From positions 930,001-994,000 of the forward strand of contig WACJ01000055.1 in NCBI GenBank assembly GCA_008973525.1: a DNA stretch of 64,000 bases, given 5' to 3'. The notes under the pieces are model-generated. The model was given only the letters and a program-made list of their open reading frames with translations. It was not told the DNA's origin and did not search any database. Position 1 is the stretch's first letter, and each line of letters begins with the position of its first letter. This document shows positions 23,263 through 36,590 of the stretch, one piece after another. This DNA comes from Stenopsyche tienmushanensis. Its lineage: Eukaryota > Arthropoda > Insecta > Trichoptera > Stenopsychidae. The position numbers were made by a program, and so were the translations under genes.

Positions 23263-24689
23263 TATTTAATTCGTATTCTTAACTGAACGTTGTCTCAAAA
23301 TACACTCCTGAAATGATATCCTTTTGACTTTGGCAGGAAATGTCACAACGGTTTTAAATACCCTCATGATACCCTGACAACAGTCTACATAATACATTGT
23401 GGTCAGTTTTCAAAGAGAAGATTATGCCGGTCCATACGGTGTTATATTCACGAGCTGATTAAAATGCCATAGAAAGAGAACGAACGATTTGAACGAAGTG
23501 TTTTTAAATATTTATATAATAATAAATAAATAGATTTAAAAAAAATCTTATAGCGTTTTGAATTGTTTTCGTTGCTCTCCTTCGCTTCTTCGTTGTTTTC
23601 CTTTGCTTGTTGCAATTCGCTGGCGGATATTAAAATCGTAGTTATCTTCAGAGCATAATCTATTTAATGGGGGAATATCACAGCATCCCAAGCCAACAAC
23701 AAAAAAAGGGCGTAACAATATAACGCAATATAGCGTAAACAAATTTCAGCCCATATATGGGGGTCACAACATCAGCGTGTTTTTTAATCGCCTCCGTGAT
23801 CCATTTTTCAAGCATGCCAATATTTTATACCACCGCAAAAAATTGGAGAGCAAATTAATTAATTTCCGTTTTTTTTTCTGTTTTCAGGTAAATGGATGAT
23901 CTCATTTGTGGTTTGCTCGTACTCGAAATAATTCGTGTTCTGCAAGAGGAACCAAAGGTAAATTAACGTGCCACATAATGAGCTTTTGTCAAAGTCGATT
24001 TAAATTTCAATTTGAGCCTTTGGAAATGCTTTCACGCTCTAGATGGCAAACAATAGAACCTTTGTCATTGTGATGTAATTCAAAATAATACGTATGCACG
24101 TCTCGCTGTTAATGCGGCGTCGACGGATACTCTTATGTATGAGCTTAAAAGCTCACGAATATCTTAAAAATATAATATGTTAATTTTTTAAAATATAATT
24201 CGTTAATATCGTGAGAGCTTTAGATCTATCGTTCATCATTTTCCTTCTCAAATGACTTGCTTGCTATTATTTGAAACATATAATATCCTCCAATAAGATA
24301 ACCGACTAGTTTCTCTTGAGAATTATTTCTCGAGAATTTCTCGAAAAATATACAAAATCGAGAATACTCATTTCTTGAGAAATTTTCTGATTTCCAATTT
24401 CAGAAATTAATTTTTATTGTATAAAATAAAATTTGTACGAATATTTTTGATGAAAATACAACTGCTTCTAAACATTTTTATTTCGCCATTAAAATATTCA
24501 TTATTCTCAGAAAGTCGACTTAAAAAAGAGCTTATCCGACGATAGCGATTTCAAGAGATGTGTGATATGAGTTAATAATTTATTTCGAAGAGAAGATTTC
24601 GGATTTCATTTGATTTTTCAACCCTAAAGATATGTAGGATGCCCGATTCTAGTTTAGATGGCATGTGTTTTTTAATTAAATCCCATATC
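23263..24689. other. No gene seen
   Basis: AT-rich. The short minus-strand open stretch at 23548-23742 has low-complexity K/Q/R-rich sequence and is not supported as a gene. Confidence 0.4.
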
Positions 24690-24810
24690 TCGGATGAAGG
24701 CGATCTCTACTAGGAAAAGGATTTTTCACGTGGTGGTTTCCCATTTGCCTTCCACACATGGTAAAGTAAGGATAGGATTATTTGGATAGGAATTATAATT
24801 CATGAAGGAG
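24690..24810 (+). repeat. Repeat family B, copy 1
   Basis: Core GGTGGTTTCCCATTTGCCTT, then CCACACATGGTAAAGTAAGG and GGATAGGATTATTTGGATAG. Two more copies occur at 28165-28260 (minus) and 59430-59530 (plus). No terminal repeats or tRNA boxes are seen; it may be the 3' part of a LINE or SINE. Confidence 0.65.
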
Positions 24811-24934
24811 AGGAGAGACTCTGTGAGTGAGTAGCGATATTATCATTATTTTAAATGATAATTTAATAATTGTTGCAAATTAAATTACTCACTCGCGGGC
24901 TTTCTTGCACCACTTTATTAATTGCCTCAGTATT

Positions 24935-25115
24935 TACCCTTTCAAATCCAGAAAATCAGGGCAAATTTGGATCAAGACAATCGATCGGAAATAGTCATAT
25001 TTCCTATCATACAAATTTGTTGGTGCGATGATTTTATTTCTCTCCACAATCTGGATTTGAACCCAAACCTTTACAGTAAGAGAATTTAGAGTCCCTAGCC
25101 CCGACTACTAACAAA
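24935..25115 (-). repeat. tRNA-derived SINE, copy 1 (most complete)
   Basis: On the minus strand it begins with a tRNA-related head: TCGGGGCTAGGGACTC, then GGGTTCAAATCC (B box), with about 35 bases between, a spacing that suggests a Leu/Ser-like tRNA with a long variable arm. The body follows, with CGATCGATTGTCTTGATCC. The body recurs, same strand, at 34265-34395, 40640-40760 and 61228-61330. The pol III internal promoter and repeated body define it as a SINE; mobilisation would rely on a LINE. Confidence 0.65.
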
Positions 25116-27844
25116 ATTTTTTGTCATTTACATCTGTTCTGAACCGTCTTATTAATGAAGACAGCTGTGAAGGATGAAGCTATTGATTGGCATGTCCATG
25201 ACTTCCCGGTTCGTTCTTATCGAATCTACGCTAAACGTTTAATCCTAAAAAGTTATACAAAATAGCATAAAATTATTGATTTTCTTAGATCTTATTGCAA
25301 ACACTTCGCAAAATACTGTGAACTGCAGGCTAAACATTTCCAATTTACTTATGGTTCAAATTTGCCATGATTTTTTTGTTCTTGGCAGATTGTGAATATC
25401 TTATATTATAGTTAAAGAGATGACTTCAATTGATTATTTAAATACTTTTGCTCTTTCAGTTCTAATTGAAGTTCATGCCCAATAGATCTGTTAAATCTGA
25501 CAATCCAGTCTTTAATTTCATAAACTCATTTATGACGTCAAAGCTGAAATAAATTGTTTATCAAAGTCAAAATTTGGACATTATTCGCGACAAATACTTC
25601 TGTTTTAGCAAACAACTGAACTTGTATTATAAGCAATAATGCACGTACTACATAATTAATGCGAATTCTCAATTGCTTGATTCTCTTTGATATCGCTGAG
25701 CCCTTTATCAAAAAGTGGCTAAAAGTCTAGGGAGCACCCCTTTGAATTTATAATTTACATTTTAAAAGGAAAGTTTCGATTGCAAATATTTCGTCAAAAG
25801 TTCTGGCGTAACTTTGCAGAGAGTTCTTACAGTGTAATGCATTTTGTTGTCATATATTTCTCGGGATTACAAAGAAAAAAATATATTTTCATCCAAAAGG
25901 CTATCCAGGGGCGTTATTATTAGTGAGACTGATAACGAACCCCTTATCTTATACATCAGATAATAAATAACGATATCGGAAGCTCTTCCCTTTAGGGAAT
26001 ATACTATAATGACCCTATGAAGCATTCATCTCGAAACTACTCCTATTTCGGGATCACATATAAAGATCTTCTTATTATATGCATACTTAGGGATGGCCTT
26101 TCACACTATTTACTTACATATTGATTAGACTGTTATTTATATTGTCTTCCAGAATAGCGCTGCTATTTTCTATATATAATTGGATATGATCATATATTAC
26201 GTATAATGGATTCACGACTTTATTATCTCATCAATTTGCAATCGATCACGATTTGCCGATAGGTTTTTTTCCTATGAAGTATAATTGATTAGAAAATTAC
26301 CTACAACAATACCTCAGCTTTGTATCATCAATAATCGATTGAACAGTTATTTCAAATTATCTAACAATTTGTATCATTCTAATAGGTTCAGTCACCCGGA
26401 ACTTGCGATTTGAATCGCGATGACAAAAAACAACCATGCTATGGTATATTGTTCTGGGAAAAATGAATTCACCGTGCATTTAGGTAAAAAAAACAACCAC
26501 TTTCGAATCATTTAAGGTTTGTCGATTTACAAAACGTCTGAAGAATCTCTGATTTCTACAGGAGATAATGTATAAATACCTCTTTAATTATACGGTTAAA
26601 ATCTGCTAATGGACCGTTTTATCAACCATAACGTTAGTTAACATTTTCTAAGCTTCATAAATAAGAATTTTCGTATTAATATATATTATATTTAGATTTT
26701 TTTTTTTAGGAAAGCAGTGTAATCGATCATCTTCTGTCTATTGGCAAAAAAGGCTCCATTGTTTTCTTATTTACCTTAGAAATTTATTTTATAACATTTA
26801 TGCCTTTCCTGGCTAAAAACTAAGCCTCGGGTGGATTGAAAACTGTTTTCGTGTAATTTTGGCCTTCATCGCGAAATTTCCAGAACCTTTTTATTGTAGT
26901 TTTGATGCATTGTTGCTCAATCTAGACATGATTTAAAAAATATATGCGTTCAAAATAAAATAAATCTCTACGATCCTGATTTTGGACATTGAACATTCAT
27001 TTTCACTCCATAAAAATACATCCTTTAATGTTGCATAGACGAGAAAAAAAAACGCACGAAATAACCTTTGATTTTTTATTAATAAGTTTCACTTTGCACC
27101 AACAGTTAACCTCTCACGACCGTCGCGTTTTAACACAAAAAATCTATTATTTCTTTCTCGAGTTAATAGAAAAAAACTAATTTCGGCGTTAACATGTGTT
27201 TAGCCTCACGTCTTTGTTCCTCCCAAATTAAATATTTTTTCCTCCTCGGAGAAAAAAAATGCGTGACCACAGTAAAATGGTGGGTAAAGAACACATATTT
27301 AATTGGGCCGTTTTTTGGTACACAGACCCATTGTTGGATAATTACACAGTTGTGGCCCCCCGAAAATAGAAAAATGATAAAATGTACAGGAAACCAGTGT
27401 TTTACATGTGACCTATAAGAGGTCCTCCTCGCTTTGTTGCTTCTGATAATTTGACAGCATAAAACACACATCATCACGCCATCATCAGACGTAAATTGAA
27501 TGGCATTCGTTCCAGTACCCTATTTGGATTCCATAAAAAACTCGAATTACATGCTTAAAAACAACAACAAAAAATCCTAAATAAATCATGGCTATACAAT
27601 TTGATATGAATGTGTTTCTAATGGAAGATCCAAGATTACCATGTACTTGAGATTTTTGACAGTTTAAATAGTTTCCGGAGGGACTTGACTCTCTATAGTG
27701 TACTGGACATTTTGAATAATTTTCACTATTTTTCAAAGAGAAATGCTTAGGATTTTAAAACTACATTCGCATCCTGTGGATATGGCTACGAAAGAATCTT
27801 TCAATATGCTCCCCTAAAAAATTCACTAGGTATGCATCTTAAGA
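25116..27844. other. No gene; possible conserved block at 27000-27480
   Basis: Mostly AT-rich. 27090-27480 is richer in GC and open on both strands (27163-27477 minus, 27194-27418 plus) with no domain on either, a pattern that suggests constrained non-coding DNA rather than a gene. Confidence 0.3.
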
Positions 27845-27920
27845 ACAGATATTGAAAAGACCCTAGTTCTGTATTGGATTGCGTGTGTCAACATAATGTA
27901 TGTTGATGATCATGATGAAA
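27845..27920 (+). mobile_element. RTE/jockey-like LINE 3' tail, copy 2
   Basis: GATATTGAAAAGACCCTAGT then TTCTGTATTGGATTG, ending in a GTTGATGATCATGATGAAA simple tail. It parallels the distal 65 bases of the copy at 23194-23259, with several differences. Confidence 0.5.
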
Positions 27921-28164
27921 TATTTTCTAGTAATTCCTAAAATTCAATTGTAGTAATGTTCAAGTATTATGATCATTAGTTCTGCTATTGTCATTGTTAT
28001 GTAATAGCTACATATTGTCCAATGCAGAACTAAGATCTCACCAATGCCTAACTTTGGATACTTTTATATTAATATTATCTCTGAAAATCGAGCAAAACCG
28101 TCAATTAGTAATTGAATTTACAAAAAAAATATATGAAATTTGAAAATAATAATAATCTTGGTTC

Positions 28165-28260
28165 TCAGTCATAGATCTTCTTCTTCCTAAATTTCCTATT
28201 CAAATAATTATATCCTAACTTTACCACACGTGGAGGGCAAATGAAAAATATCTATATTCG
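28165..28260 (-). repeat. Repeat family B, copy 2
   Basis: The reverse complement contains CATTTGCCCTCCACGTGTGG and then GTTAGGATATAATTATTTGA, matching the family B order at 24690-24810. Confidence 0.6.
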
Positions 28261-30069
28261 ATATTGAATATGTTACCATAAGAAGAAGATAGCAAAAACA
28301 TAATAGCTTCTTGTAAATTTAGGTAATAATACACAGAAGGCTTATTAATCATGAATAGGACTAAGTGAAGAATCAAATCGTATAATCAAAGAAGATACAA
28401 GACTAAAAGCGCCCTAAAATTAAAAACGCATTTTTACGACATAATTTTTTGGACGACCCAAATTTAAAGAGTTCTTTTTATTATCCTCCTTGTTGAGTAT
28501 CAAATTTATTGTTGGTCGTAATTTTTTAAAATGTCATAAAATGACAAATTCCTCGATGGATTTCAGAGTCGTAAAATATAACATAAGAAGGATGTTTCAG
28601 TAAAATATTTACGCAAAAATATTGTAATTAAGACATTAAAATGCATTTTAACGACGATATTAATTCAGTCCATCCAAGATTAAATTTAATATCGATTTCA
28701 AAATATGTCCTGAACAAATTACATCTTCGATGTAAATCTATTTATTTCTGAGCAGAAATCAGGTGTAAAATATGACGACGAAAACTAATTTAAAACCGTC
28801 CCGGTCCAGCGCCAATAAGGACCGAATTTTCGATTAATCGAATTCGTCCTTCGAACAAACAGAGATATGTTAATGAAAAAAGGGTCGAAATTCTTTATTA
28901 AGTTTATATTCGAGTAGACTTCGCAAACAACCCGCCGTGTTTCGTAAGCTTATCCTTAGTCGCTCGATTTCATTTTAATACAAATGTTAAGGGATAAAAC
29001 AAAGCTTTTCGTTTGCCGAAAACATTACTCCGAAGGCCCTAACGAATTCGACGAGTTTACATAAATATGTAATCTGATAATCGAAAACTGTTCGAATTTG
29101 AATTCGCCCTAACGACACAATTCAATCAATCCGATAGCATTTATCAACATAATCGCTGCGGATTTAGCCCACGGGGGGTTGACAAATTTAAGGACTTCAA
29201 TACAGTAAAATGTAAGCTCAAATTGTATGAATGTATTTTTTAGGCTGAAATAGTCTGCATTATTTATAAAATTTTACATAAAAGTATATCATTGCATGCA
29301 TATATGCCGTCTCTAGCTTTATTTTTTATCCTTTGATGCTTTCATAAGTTTCTTTAATATCCATTCCATTATGAAGGAAGGCTTACGTATGGAAATATAT
29401 AACTAGAATATTCTTTGAATTTTAAAATAGTAAGATGAACTAGTCTTAAAAATATGTTTTATCATGTTATTATTCTTCGCAAATATCTTTTCAGTACAAA
29501 GGATTTCGAATCCAACGTTTACAAGGGTGAACCAAATAATAAATGCAGAACATCATTAAATATTTAATATATGACTCATAATCGAAATCTGTAATGAATA
29601 TAGTTCTCATTTATTTTGGTTTGTCTTGGATCTTTGCAATTGATGGTTTAAAATAGCCCTCTTTTTCATTCAGCTTATTATAAATTTGTAGTTAATTTAG
29701 CTAAGAAAATGTCTGAATTCAAGCTAGCCTTTTATATATTTTTCTAATCCAATTTGCAAATATTAACTGATCTAGTCAAACGTCTTGGTAAAACTAGCTG
29801 CTATAATATAATATATTGGATTTGCTGTCTATTCGTCGATAAAAAAGCAGAATAATGGTGGATTTGATAGGATAAATTGGAATTTATCATATGCTCAGTT
29901 CTCTTATAATACGACAATATTTCCACAAAAACATCATGTAATTCAGTGTCGTATGAAGTTCAAAATTCATACCAAATTATGGCTTTAAGTTTAATTATAC
30001 GCAGATATACAAAGGACCCTTTTTTGTAAAAAATATATAATTTTTCAGCCAATTTCAAAGCTTCAATTA
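28261..30069. other. No gene; possible conserved block at 28790-29190
   Basis: 28790-29190 is GC-richer than its surroundings, contains repeated AATTCG and ATTAATCGA-type words, and has no coding frame. It may be a regulatory element. The rest is AT-rich. Confidence 0.3.
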
Positions 30070-30283
30070 CAGTAGACCCTGTTATAATCAACATTTTTAT
30101 ATTGAATTTTTCCTCACATAATCGCCGCTTTTTAGCAGCAGTCCCTCCTATAATCGATAATTATGTTTCGATCATAACATTCGAGAGATAAGACCGTACT
30201 TTTAGAGCCGTCGAAGCATTTATCATCGACTTAATCGATTCACACGATTTTAAATGCCCCTTGACTATAGGAGGGGTCGACTG
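30070..30283. mobile_element. pogo-like MITE, 214 bp
   Basis: The left end reads CAGTAGACCCTGTTATAATC; the reverse complement of the right end reads CAGTCGACCCCTCCTATAGT. TA flanks both sides (30068-30069, 30284-30285). CAGT(A/C)GACCC ends with TA duplication are characteristic of pogo/Tigger-type elements. An internal repeat of the end, CCCTCCTATAATCGA, lies at about 30146-30160. No coding capacity. Confidence 0.8.
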
Positions 30284-33200
30284 TATTTTGATTGTGATTC
30301 AATCGATTGAATTGTTGTTTGACTAGTTGAATCTGTTTTTACTATTTTAGTTATCCACAGGTGCCATAATGCGGGAACATATTATTGTAATTAAAATTCA
30401 TCGAAAGTTTTTAACTTCAAAAGTTAAAATTTAATTAGTGCGATGCTGAACTTTTCACCTTTTTCGTTGATTATTTCGCAAATTTGATAGTTATTTTAAA
30501 AGCTTTTCCCGCGGGTAATATTTTAAGTGGGCTCTCTGCTTTTAAAAAATAAACTTTTCGTATATAAACGAGGCACTGTTATAGTGAAACATTTTTAATG
30601 TGCTCCAAGCAGCTTAAACTTCTTTGGCACCCGAGAGGGCCGTTAGGTCTAATGATGCTTCGAGCCGGCCCTGTTCTTTTTTTTACTATGCAACGAACAT
30701 TTCAAATGAATTTAAGTCCTTATTTCCATTAACATAGAATGTCTGGCTACCTCACCTACTTTGCATAATACCTTTTTGAGATGTTGTTCAGTTAAATGAA
30801 CTGATGAATTCTTACGTGCACTTACGCTGTGATATATGCATTTATCGGGTCGGCGGGAAAGTGTCGTCGTTTTTTTTTCAATTATGAAAGCGGCTTAGTC
30901 TTTTGAAGCATAGTTCAAATCCGAATTATATAAATAGGGATATCGAACACTTCTCCGAGACGATCTTATCGTATGCATGTCTGCTCTTCTCTACGCCATT
31001 GTGCGATGCTAGATTGGAGCGAGATATGTTAGCGTGTAATTTCTTTCTTGGGATTTTGGGCGTATCAATAAAAATACTTTATCGCCATGATCCTCACTTC
31101 TTGGTAAAATACAATAAGTTGCTGTGTCATCCCGATAGAATCGTGCTTGATATTTACCCTCTGGTAGTTTCTCATAAAAGTTAGGCCTAACCTGTCGGTT
31201 GCCAATCAATGGTCGACGAACTCACACATGATTATCTATTAATCCATTACAACGAGTTTGTAAATAACCAACCAATATTTTATCAAAATACTACTTCAAT
31301 ATTACATCATTCAAATCACCAAATCCATTACTTGATAAAACGTTTTTTTTTGGATTTTCGACTTTGTTTGAAATACATTCTTAGTACACATTTTTCATCA
31401 GAAAATCTTTGATTTCACAAATTTTCCTTAAATATAATATAATATATATTTTTGATATTTTACAACATTTTTAATATAATATCATTCGACAATTGATATT
31501 GCAAAAATTTATAATGTAATTTTTCAAAATTAGCACAAAAGATGATGTAGTTGTGTACCTTGAAGCAAAGTATCATTGCAAACATTTTAATTTACATTCC
31601 GTTGAAAGCGCTTTTTTTTAAAAAAAAATATTCCAGACAAAGGCTTTAATTATTTTTACACAGATTTTAACTTCAATCATCAAGTAAAAGTATCACTCTT
31701 GGAAAGAGTACTTTTTTATACTCCAAGTCTTCGCTTTTACTTTTCATTAATCTCCTCTATTGTTAACGTCATTCATCTACTCAATTACTGCATATATAAA
31801 TTGATAACAATTTGATGAGTTAATGAGCTTCAAGTAAGAGGTCATAAACATGTATTGGATACTGGACTCAGGTACTGAATAGCATTAGACTCATTGGAAG
31901 ATCCTCTAGTACTAGGTTAGAGTAAACATATTAGTAAGGACGACAAATGTCTTGTACAACCGGAGGGATGAGATTCAGGATAGTCGTAAATGGCGAAATA
32001 GGTGGTCGAAGACCTCATCGTGCTTTAAAATCCACTTCTAGCATAATTGAGTAATTTATATGATTGTATTTGATGTTTTTGGGAAGCTCTGTATTTATAT
32101 ATAATATGCACATACATCAAAAGAGATGTGTATTTAATTTAAATAATGCTTCATTGCTTTGCACTTCGAACTCCGAAGAGAATTTGGATGGATAATAAGT
32201 TGAGACCCTGAAGAAGAACAATGGAAGAACAATATGCCCTAATGGATATTATTTTACATCAAAAATCAGTTAGCATATATATTTCCCATCTTCATAAATA
32301 GTGCCATGTTATTCTGACGTCGTCGAGAGCATTACAGTATAGCAGTCTCCAAACTTTGTTAATGTTGTTATTTGTACCATCAAGGGTGTTACAAATAATA
32401 ATAAAAGTTTCCTTATGGCGAAACCCAGCACTCAGCAAGCTCGCCATTACCAGAAGGTCAGACCCATAGGCCTCGTAGAATGTTGAATTAATTGTTAGGG
32501 TTGGTCAAGGAAAGACAGTTATCGAGATAGTTACATTTATGACGGGCAAAGTGACTAGTACTTGCAATAAAACTTAATTTCAAGAAACAGCAAAGCAAGA
32601 TTGTATTAATGTAATTAGTTTCTGGGCCTTTAACGCATTTGTACGCCGAAAGGTTTTCCAACCCTCTCTTACGAGTCACGGCCCATTGAGGATGCTGCGT
32701 AAGAAGAGACATTCAATAATGAAATGTTTAGTCATGCCATTGATGACGAATTATGAGATTATCGATAAGCCTGACCCGACAAAATGATCGGAATCTCCAT
32801 TTTCTTTCTCATGCAAAATTGATAGCTCGGACCCTATTTTCCAAAAGGACGACCTCCGTGATGGACGCTATTATGAGGAATTATTTTCATACCCGCCAGA
32901 TAATACGTATTTATACAAGATAGACTCTTAGATTACATCCAGAGGATGCTTATTTATAATAAATTTCAGCTCGCTTAGCATAATAACGTATACTTAATAG
33001 CGGAAAAGATCCGACGTGGACTTCGTGCTATTTTGTATTCTTTCTTCCGAAACCGCAATTAGCTATGACGTGCACATGGATGGTGATTTATGGTGTTTTA
33101 ATATGCACTTGCCGATATATTTTTGTCTTCGTTGTATTGGCCAAATTAATGTAGATTAATTCAGTCTCGGAGAAATAATTTATTTGGTTGGCTATGCGAC

Positions 33201-34264
33201 AATGGAAAGTGTAATTTTACCACCTCGGTTATTACGTGGGAACTAATTGTTGCCAGTGTGCCTTCCAACTCACTTGGCGCCTGATATTTAAATTGAATTT
33301 CAAAATGTACACTCGGCTTATGAATCTTGCATAATGTGCTTGCAGCATGCACATCAAAGGATCCTTATTTGAATTCCTTGCACGTCATACGAGTGGATTC
33401 AAATCCGTGACGTTGAAAACGTGAAATTAGTGAATTAATAGACTAATCACGATAATTTATGAATCACTGATGAACGTTTATTATTTTTTGAAGTAGCTAT
33501 TATACGTTAATACATGGATGTATTCTTTTGTGGATATGAATTTTAATCTTTCGAGTTTTCCTTAAATCTAAACCATTTTAATGTATAATGTACATATAGG
33601 GCTTGATCTCATAATGAATCTTTTGATTCTGCTACGGCCTAATTGTGTTGATGTAATAAATATATTATTATATAATAACTCGTAGATAGTCCGGCCTGAC
33701 TTTATTAATCAACTTTATCTAATATGAATTTGAAGCAAATTAATTTATGGCAAAAATTTCATGGATTTTCCAAACATTTCTGGATGATATTATTTGATTT
33801 GTAAATCTTTATTTGTTGATGATTTGAATAAATTGAAAGCTTTGCTAATGGCACGCATAAAATTAAAGAAAGCTCAAAAAATAAATTCAAATAATAATAT
33901 TTATTGATATTAAGGAGTGCTTATACTTCATTTCAACAGTTAGCTTTTAACAATAGGTTTGTTTATATTTGCTTTGCTCAAATAGACTAGAGGGTATTTT
34001 TATAAAAGGGTTTTGATTAACAACCACAAAACCTTTCCAACTTTTGTTATGATTCAACATAAAATTATTGTTATTCCTCAGGCATATTGAATTTTGTTAG
34101 AAATTTCAAATGTAATTTTGTAGATTTATTTTGTAATATTGAAAGTTATTAAGCCCATTATCTAACATGTCCTTTATATTTTGCTGTTTTAATAAAAGGG
34201 TAATCAAATATTTATTTAATACACAAATAACTGCTCGATTTTATTAATCGTTTTAGTATTAACT
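30284..34264. other. No gene seen
   Basis: 30847-30880 (GGTCGGCGGGAAAGTGTCGT then a T run) resembles a mariner end but has no partner. 30900-31210 is GC-richer with frames open on both strands and no domain. 31915-32060 and 32160-32270 have faint LINE-tail character. The rest is AT-rich. Confidence 0.3.
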
Positions 34265-34395
34265 TTTTAAGATTCACAAAATCGAGATAGTCCTGGATCA
34301 AGATAATAAAAAATATTGTTCTTTCTTATTTTTTAAATTTGTTAAGTACGATACGATTTTTTCCCCGCAATTTGGATTGGAACTCGAATCCTGAA
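34265..34395 (-). repeat. tRNA-derived SINE, copy 2
   Basis: The reverse complement starts GGATTCGAGTTCCAATCC (a mutated B box) and continues to a TTATCTTGATCCAGGACTAT body segment, matching the family at 24935-25115. Confidence 0.55.
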
Positions 34396-35982
34396 GAGAA
34401 GAGAAAAATCTCAAAAATCCTTGTTTTTTATATACATATGTATTTGATCATATAAATCACGTTATTACCTCGTCATACACTCAATATTACAAAACAATAG
34501 AGAGTAAATCATCGAAAAATTAAAAATACATCAATTTAATTTTTGAAAATATTAATATATTTGAACTTTTATTATAGCAACTCTCGGTCACTTCATTTTG
34601 AGATACTTTATTATTTTAAAATAAGAATGTTTTTAATATTTTTTTCTTATTTAAAAAATATGTTTATTCTTTAATTCTTTAATGAATTTGGTTTGCCAAG
34701 GGATTTGTGTCACGTTGTAGCCATTAGTATTTGGTGTCGGTGTAAGATCGCGAGTGAAATTAGTACTGACAACCGACGACGTTGATAGACACCTTGTAGT
34801 GTATGTCGAATTGTTCGGCAATTACATTCAAATTTAATTTTAACTTACATGTCCGCCATTACACTGTAAGGTTTTCGGGGAGGTGTTGAAAGTGTCATGC
34901 AAATTACAATACAAAACGTCACACACGTGTATACACGTGTGTCGAGTGAGTTTGGGAAACATTTCCGCTGGGTAGAAGTGTTTGACTTGTGACACTGGAG
35001 ATTACAAAAATAAAAAATTGACACTTAACCTCCGGAATCCATTATGGAAATCTGTTCCTTTTATGCTTTGGGATTTGAGTTGTATTTTTACGATTGAAGA
35101 ATTTATAATTTAAGCCTTGAAAAGCCGAATTACAAGAGGCCATCTTCGTTCGTGTCAAAACAGTCTCAACCGCTCTCAACAAAGGAATGCGTCCTTCGAG
35201 ATAACAATCGGCAGAACTCTTGCAAACCTGATGTTATATCTGCAATTTTGAATTAGCGAACTCAGGCGTGAAGATACAAAAATAAAATATTATTCTGGCG
35301 TGCAGCATGCGTTAAGCCGATTACGAATATGTTTGTTGGGAGTTTGTTCTGTCCCTCTTTTTGGCCCCCGGACGACTTTTGTTTGTTTTATATGATTGGT
35401 CGGGTGCATTCATTTTACCCCCATGGATCGTAACGTGCAGCCGATATATCATGCATGGTGACCAAAATAATAATCATATGGCGGTCACTACATGTCATTC
35501 ACGAATGATTTATTCAATGGTTTGGTCCGGTGGAGCACCATAAATAAATGAGCCTTAAATAAATAGAGGAGGCGTTTCGACGTAAGGCCGAATATACTCG
35601 CATATGACGCAAAGTTAGAACGGAAGTATATTTTCGTGGCGATACGAATACAATGGCCATGGTTAGTGGCAGATTGATCTTGAAAGACCTCACGTCAACT
35701 CTAATTATGACGGACTCCTTTTGGTGTTATATCCTCCTCCGCTAGGTGTTCAATCATCAAGAAATAACAATACAATAAGAAATAGAGGCATACGGACATA
35801 CTACACGTCTATGTATTTATTCAGCATCCTAAATAAACATCTACTTATATTCATACAAAATAATTTTATACGTGTATAAAAGTCGATATAAAAAATATTT
35901 GAGCAAATACGTTGTGTAATATATAATAAAATAGACTTCTCTATGATTTATACAACAGAGACTACAAACGATTCTACCTTTC
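34396..35982. other. No gene seen
   Basis: 34680-35780 is of moderate GC content, with an ACACGTGTATACACGTGT palindromic word at about 34923-34940. The plus-strand open stretch at 35361-35543 has no recognisable domain. Confidence 0.3.
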
Positions 35983-36036
35983 GTTCAACCAACTGCCAGT
36001 TGGAATTTCACTTTTCGTGACGTTCAAGCGAATTAT
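35983..36036 (-). repeat. Short dispersed repeat (copy 2 of 2)
   Basis: The reverse complement, TTGAACGTCACGAAAAGTGA followed by CCAACTGGCAGTTGGT, matches 995-1050. CCAACTGCCAGTTGG here is itself almost palindromic. Confidence 0.55.
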
Positions 36037-36078
36037 ATCTGCGCCTATATAAATTTCAGTTCCAACATTATATAAATA

Positions 36079-36590
36079 CACCTAAACCTTTTTTTGTGCG
36101 GTAGGTGCGTTCCTCGGAAAATCGCACAAAAAAGCTATGACTTTCGTAGAAAAAGTAAAGATGCGTTCCATGGATTTTAAAAACCGCATAATTTTGAAAC
36201 AGCTATATAAAATATATCCAAAATCGCATAAAAAAAACAGTAGAACAATAAGGCAATAAAAAATAAAACTTTTGGTAACATTTAAAGGACGTCTTCGGAA
36301 GAAGTAGTATACCCAGTGTCAATATCATCATTGTTTTGTGTAGATTTTCTCTTACCAATAATATAATTCATAATTAGTAAATATATCACTATAGTGCCTC
36401 AAACTCAAAAAAATCACAAAATGGTGACTGTTTAAAAAAAAATTCAGTCAAGTAATTTTTTACCTTTTTTTGTCACAGTTAAATGACTTTGTCACATTTA
36501 ATATCGATAACGTATACTTTATGAAATTAAAAAAAGAAAAAATTGCATTAAAAAAAACCGCATAACTTCGAAATCGCATATTACCGCAGA
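36079..36590 (-). mobile_element. pogo/Tigger-like non-autonomous element, inverted partner of 49602-50417
   Basis: The left end CACCTAAACCTTTTTTTGTG follows TA at 36077-36078. The subterminal region holds repeated ATCGCA/GCGATT words, as in Tigger-type ends. Segment by segment it is the reverse complement of 49602-50417: the GGACGTCTTCGG/GGACGTAGTATACCC region, the AAATGGTGACTGTTT block, and CCGCATAACTTCGAAATCGC near the right end. It lacks about 330 bases present in that copy (49700-50030). The right boundary is uncertain. Confidence 0.65.

Noticed and set aside
30847..30885. mariner-like terminal sequence (GGTCGGCGGGAAAGTGTCGT plus T run)
   Set aside because: No partner end or transposase could be found within the next few kilobases, so an element cannot be delimited.
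31915..32270. LINE-tail-like peptide fragments (for example W-M-D-N-K-L-R-P)
   Set aside because: Similarity is too faint and discontinuous to support a feature.
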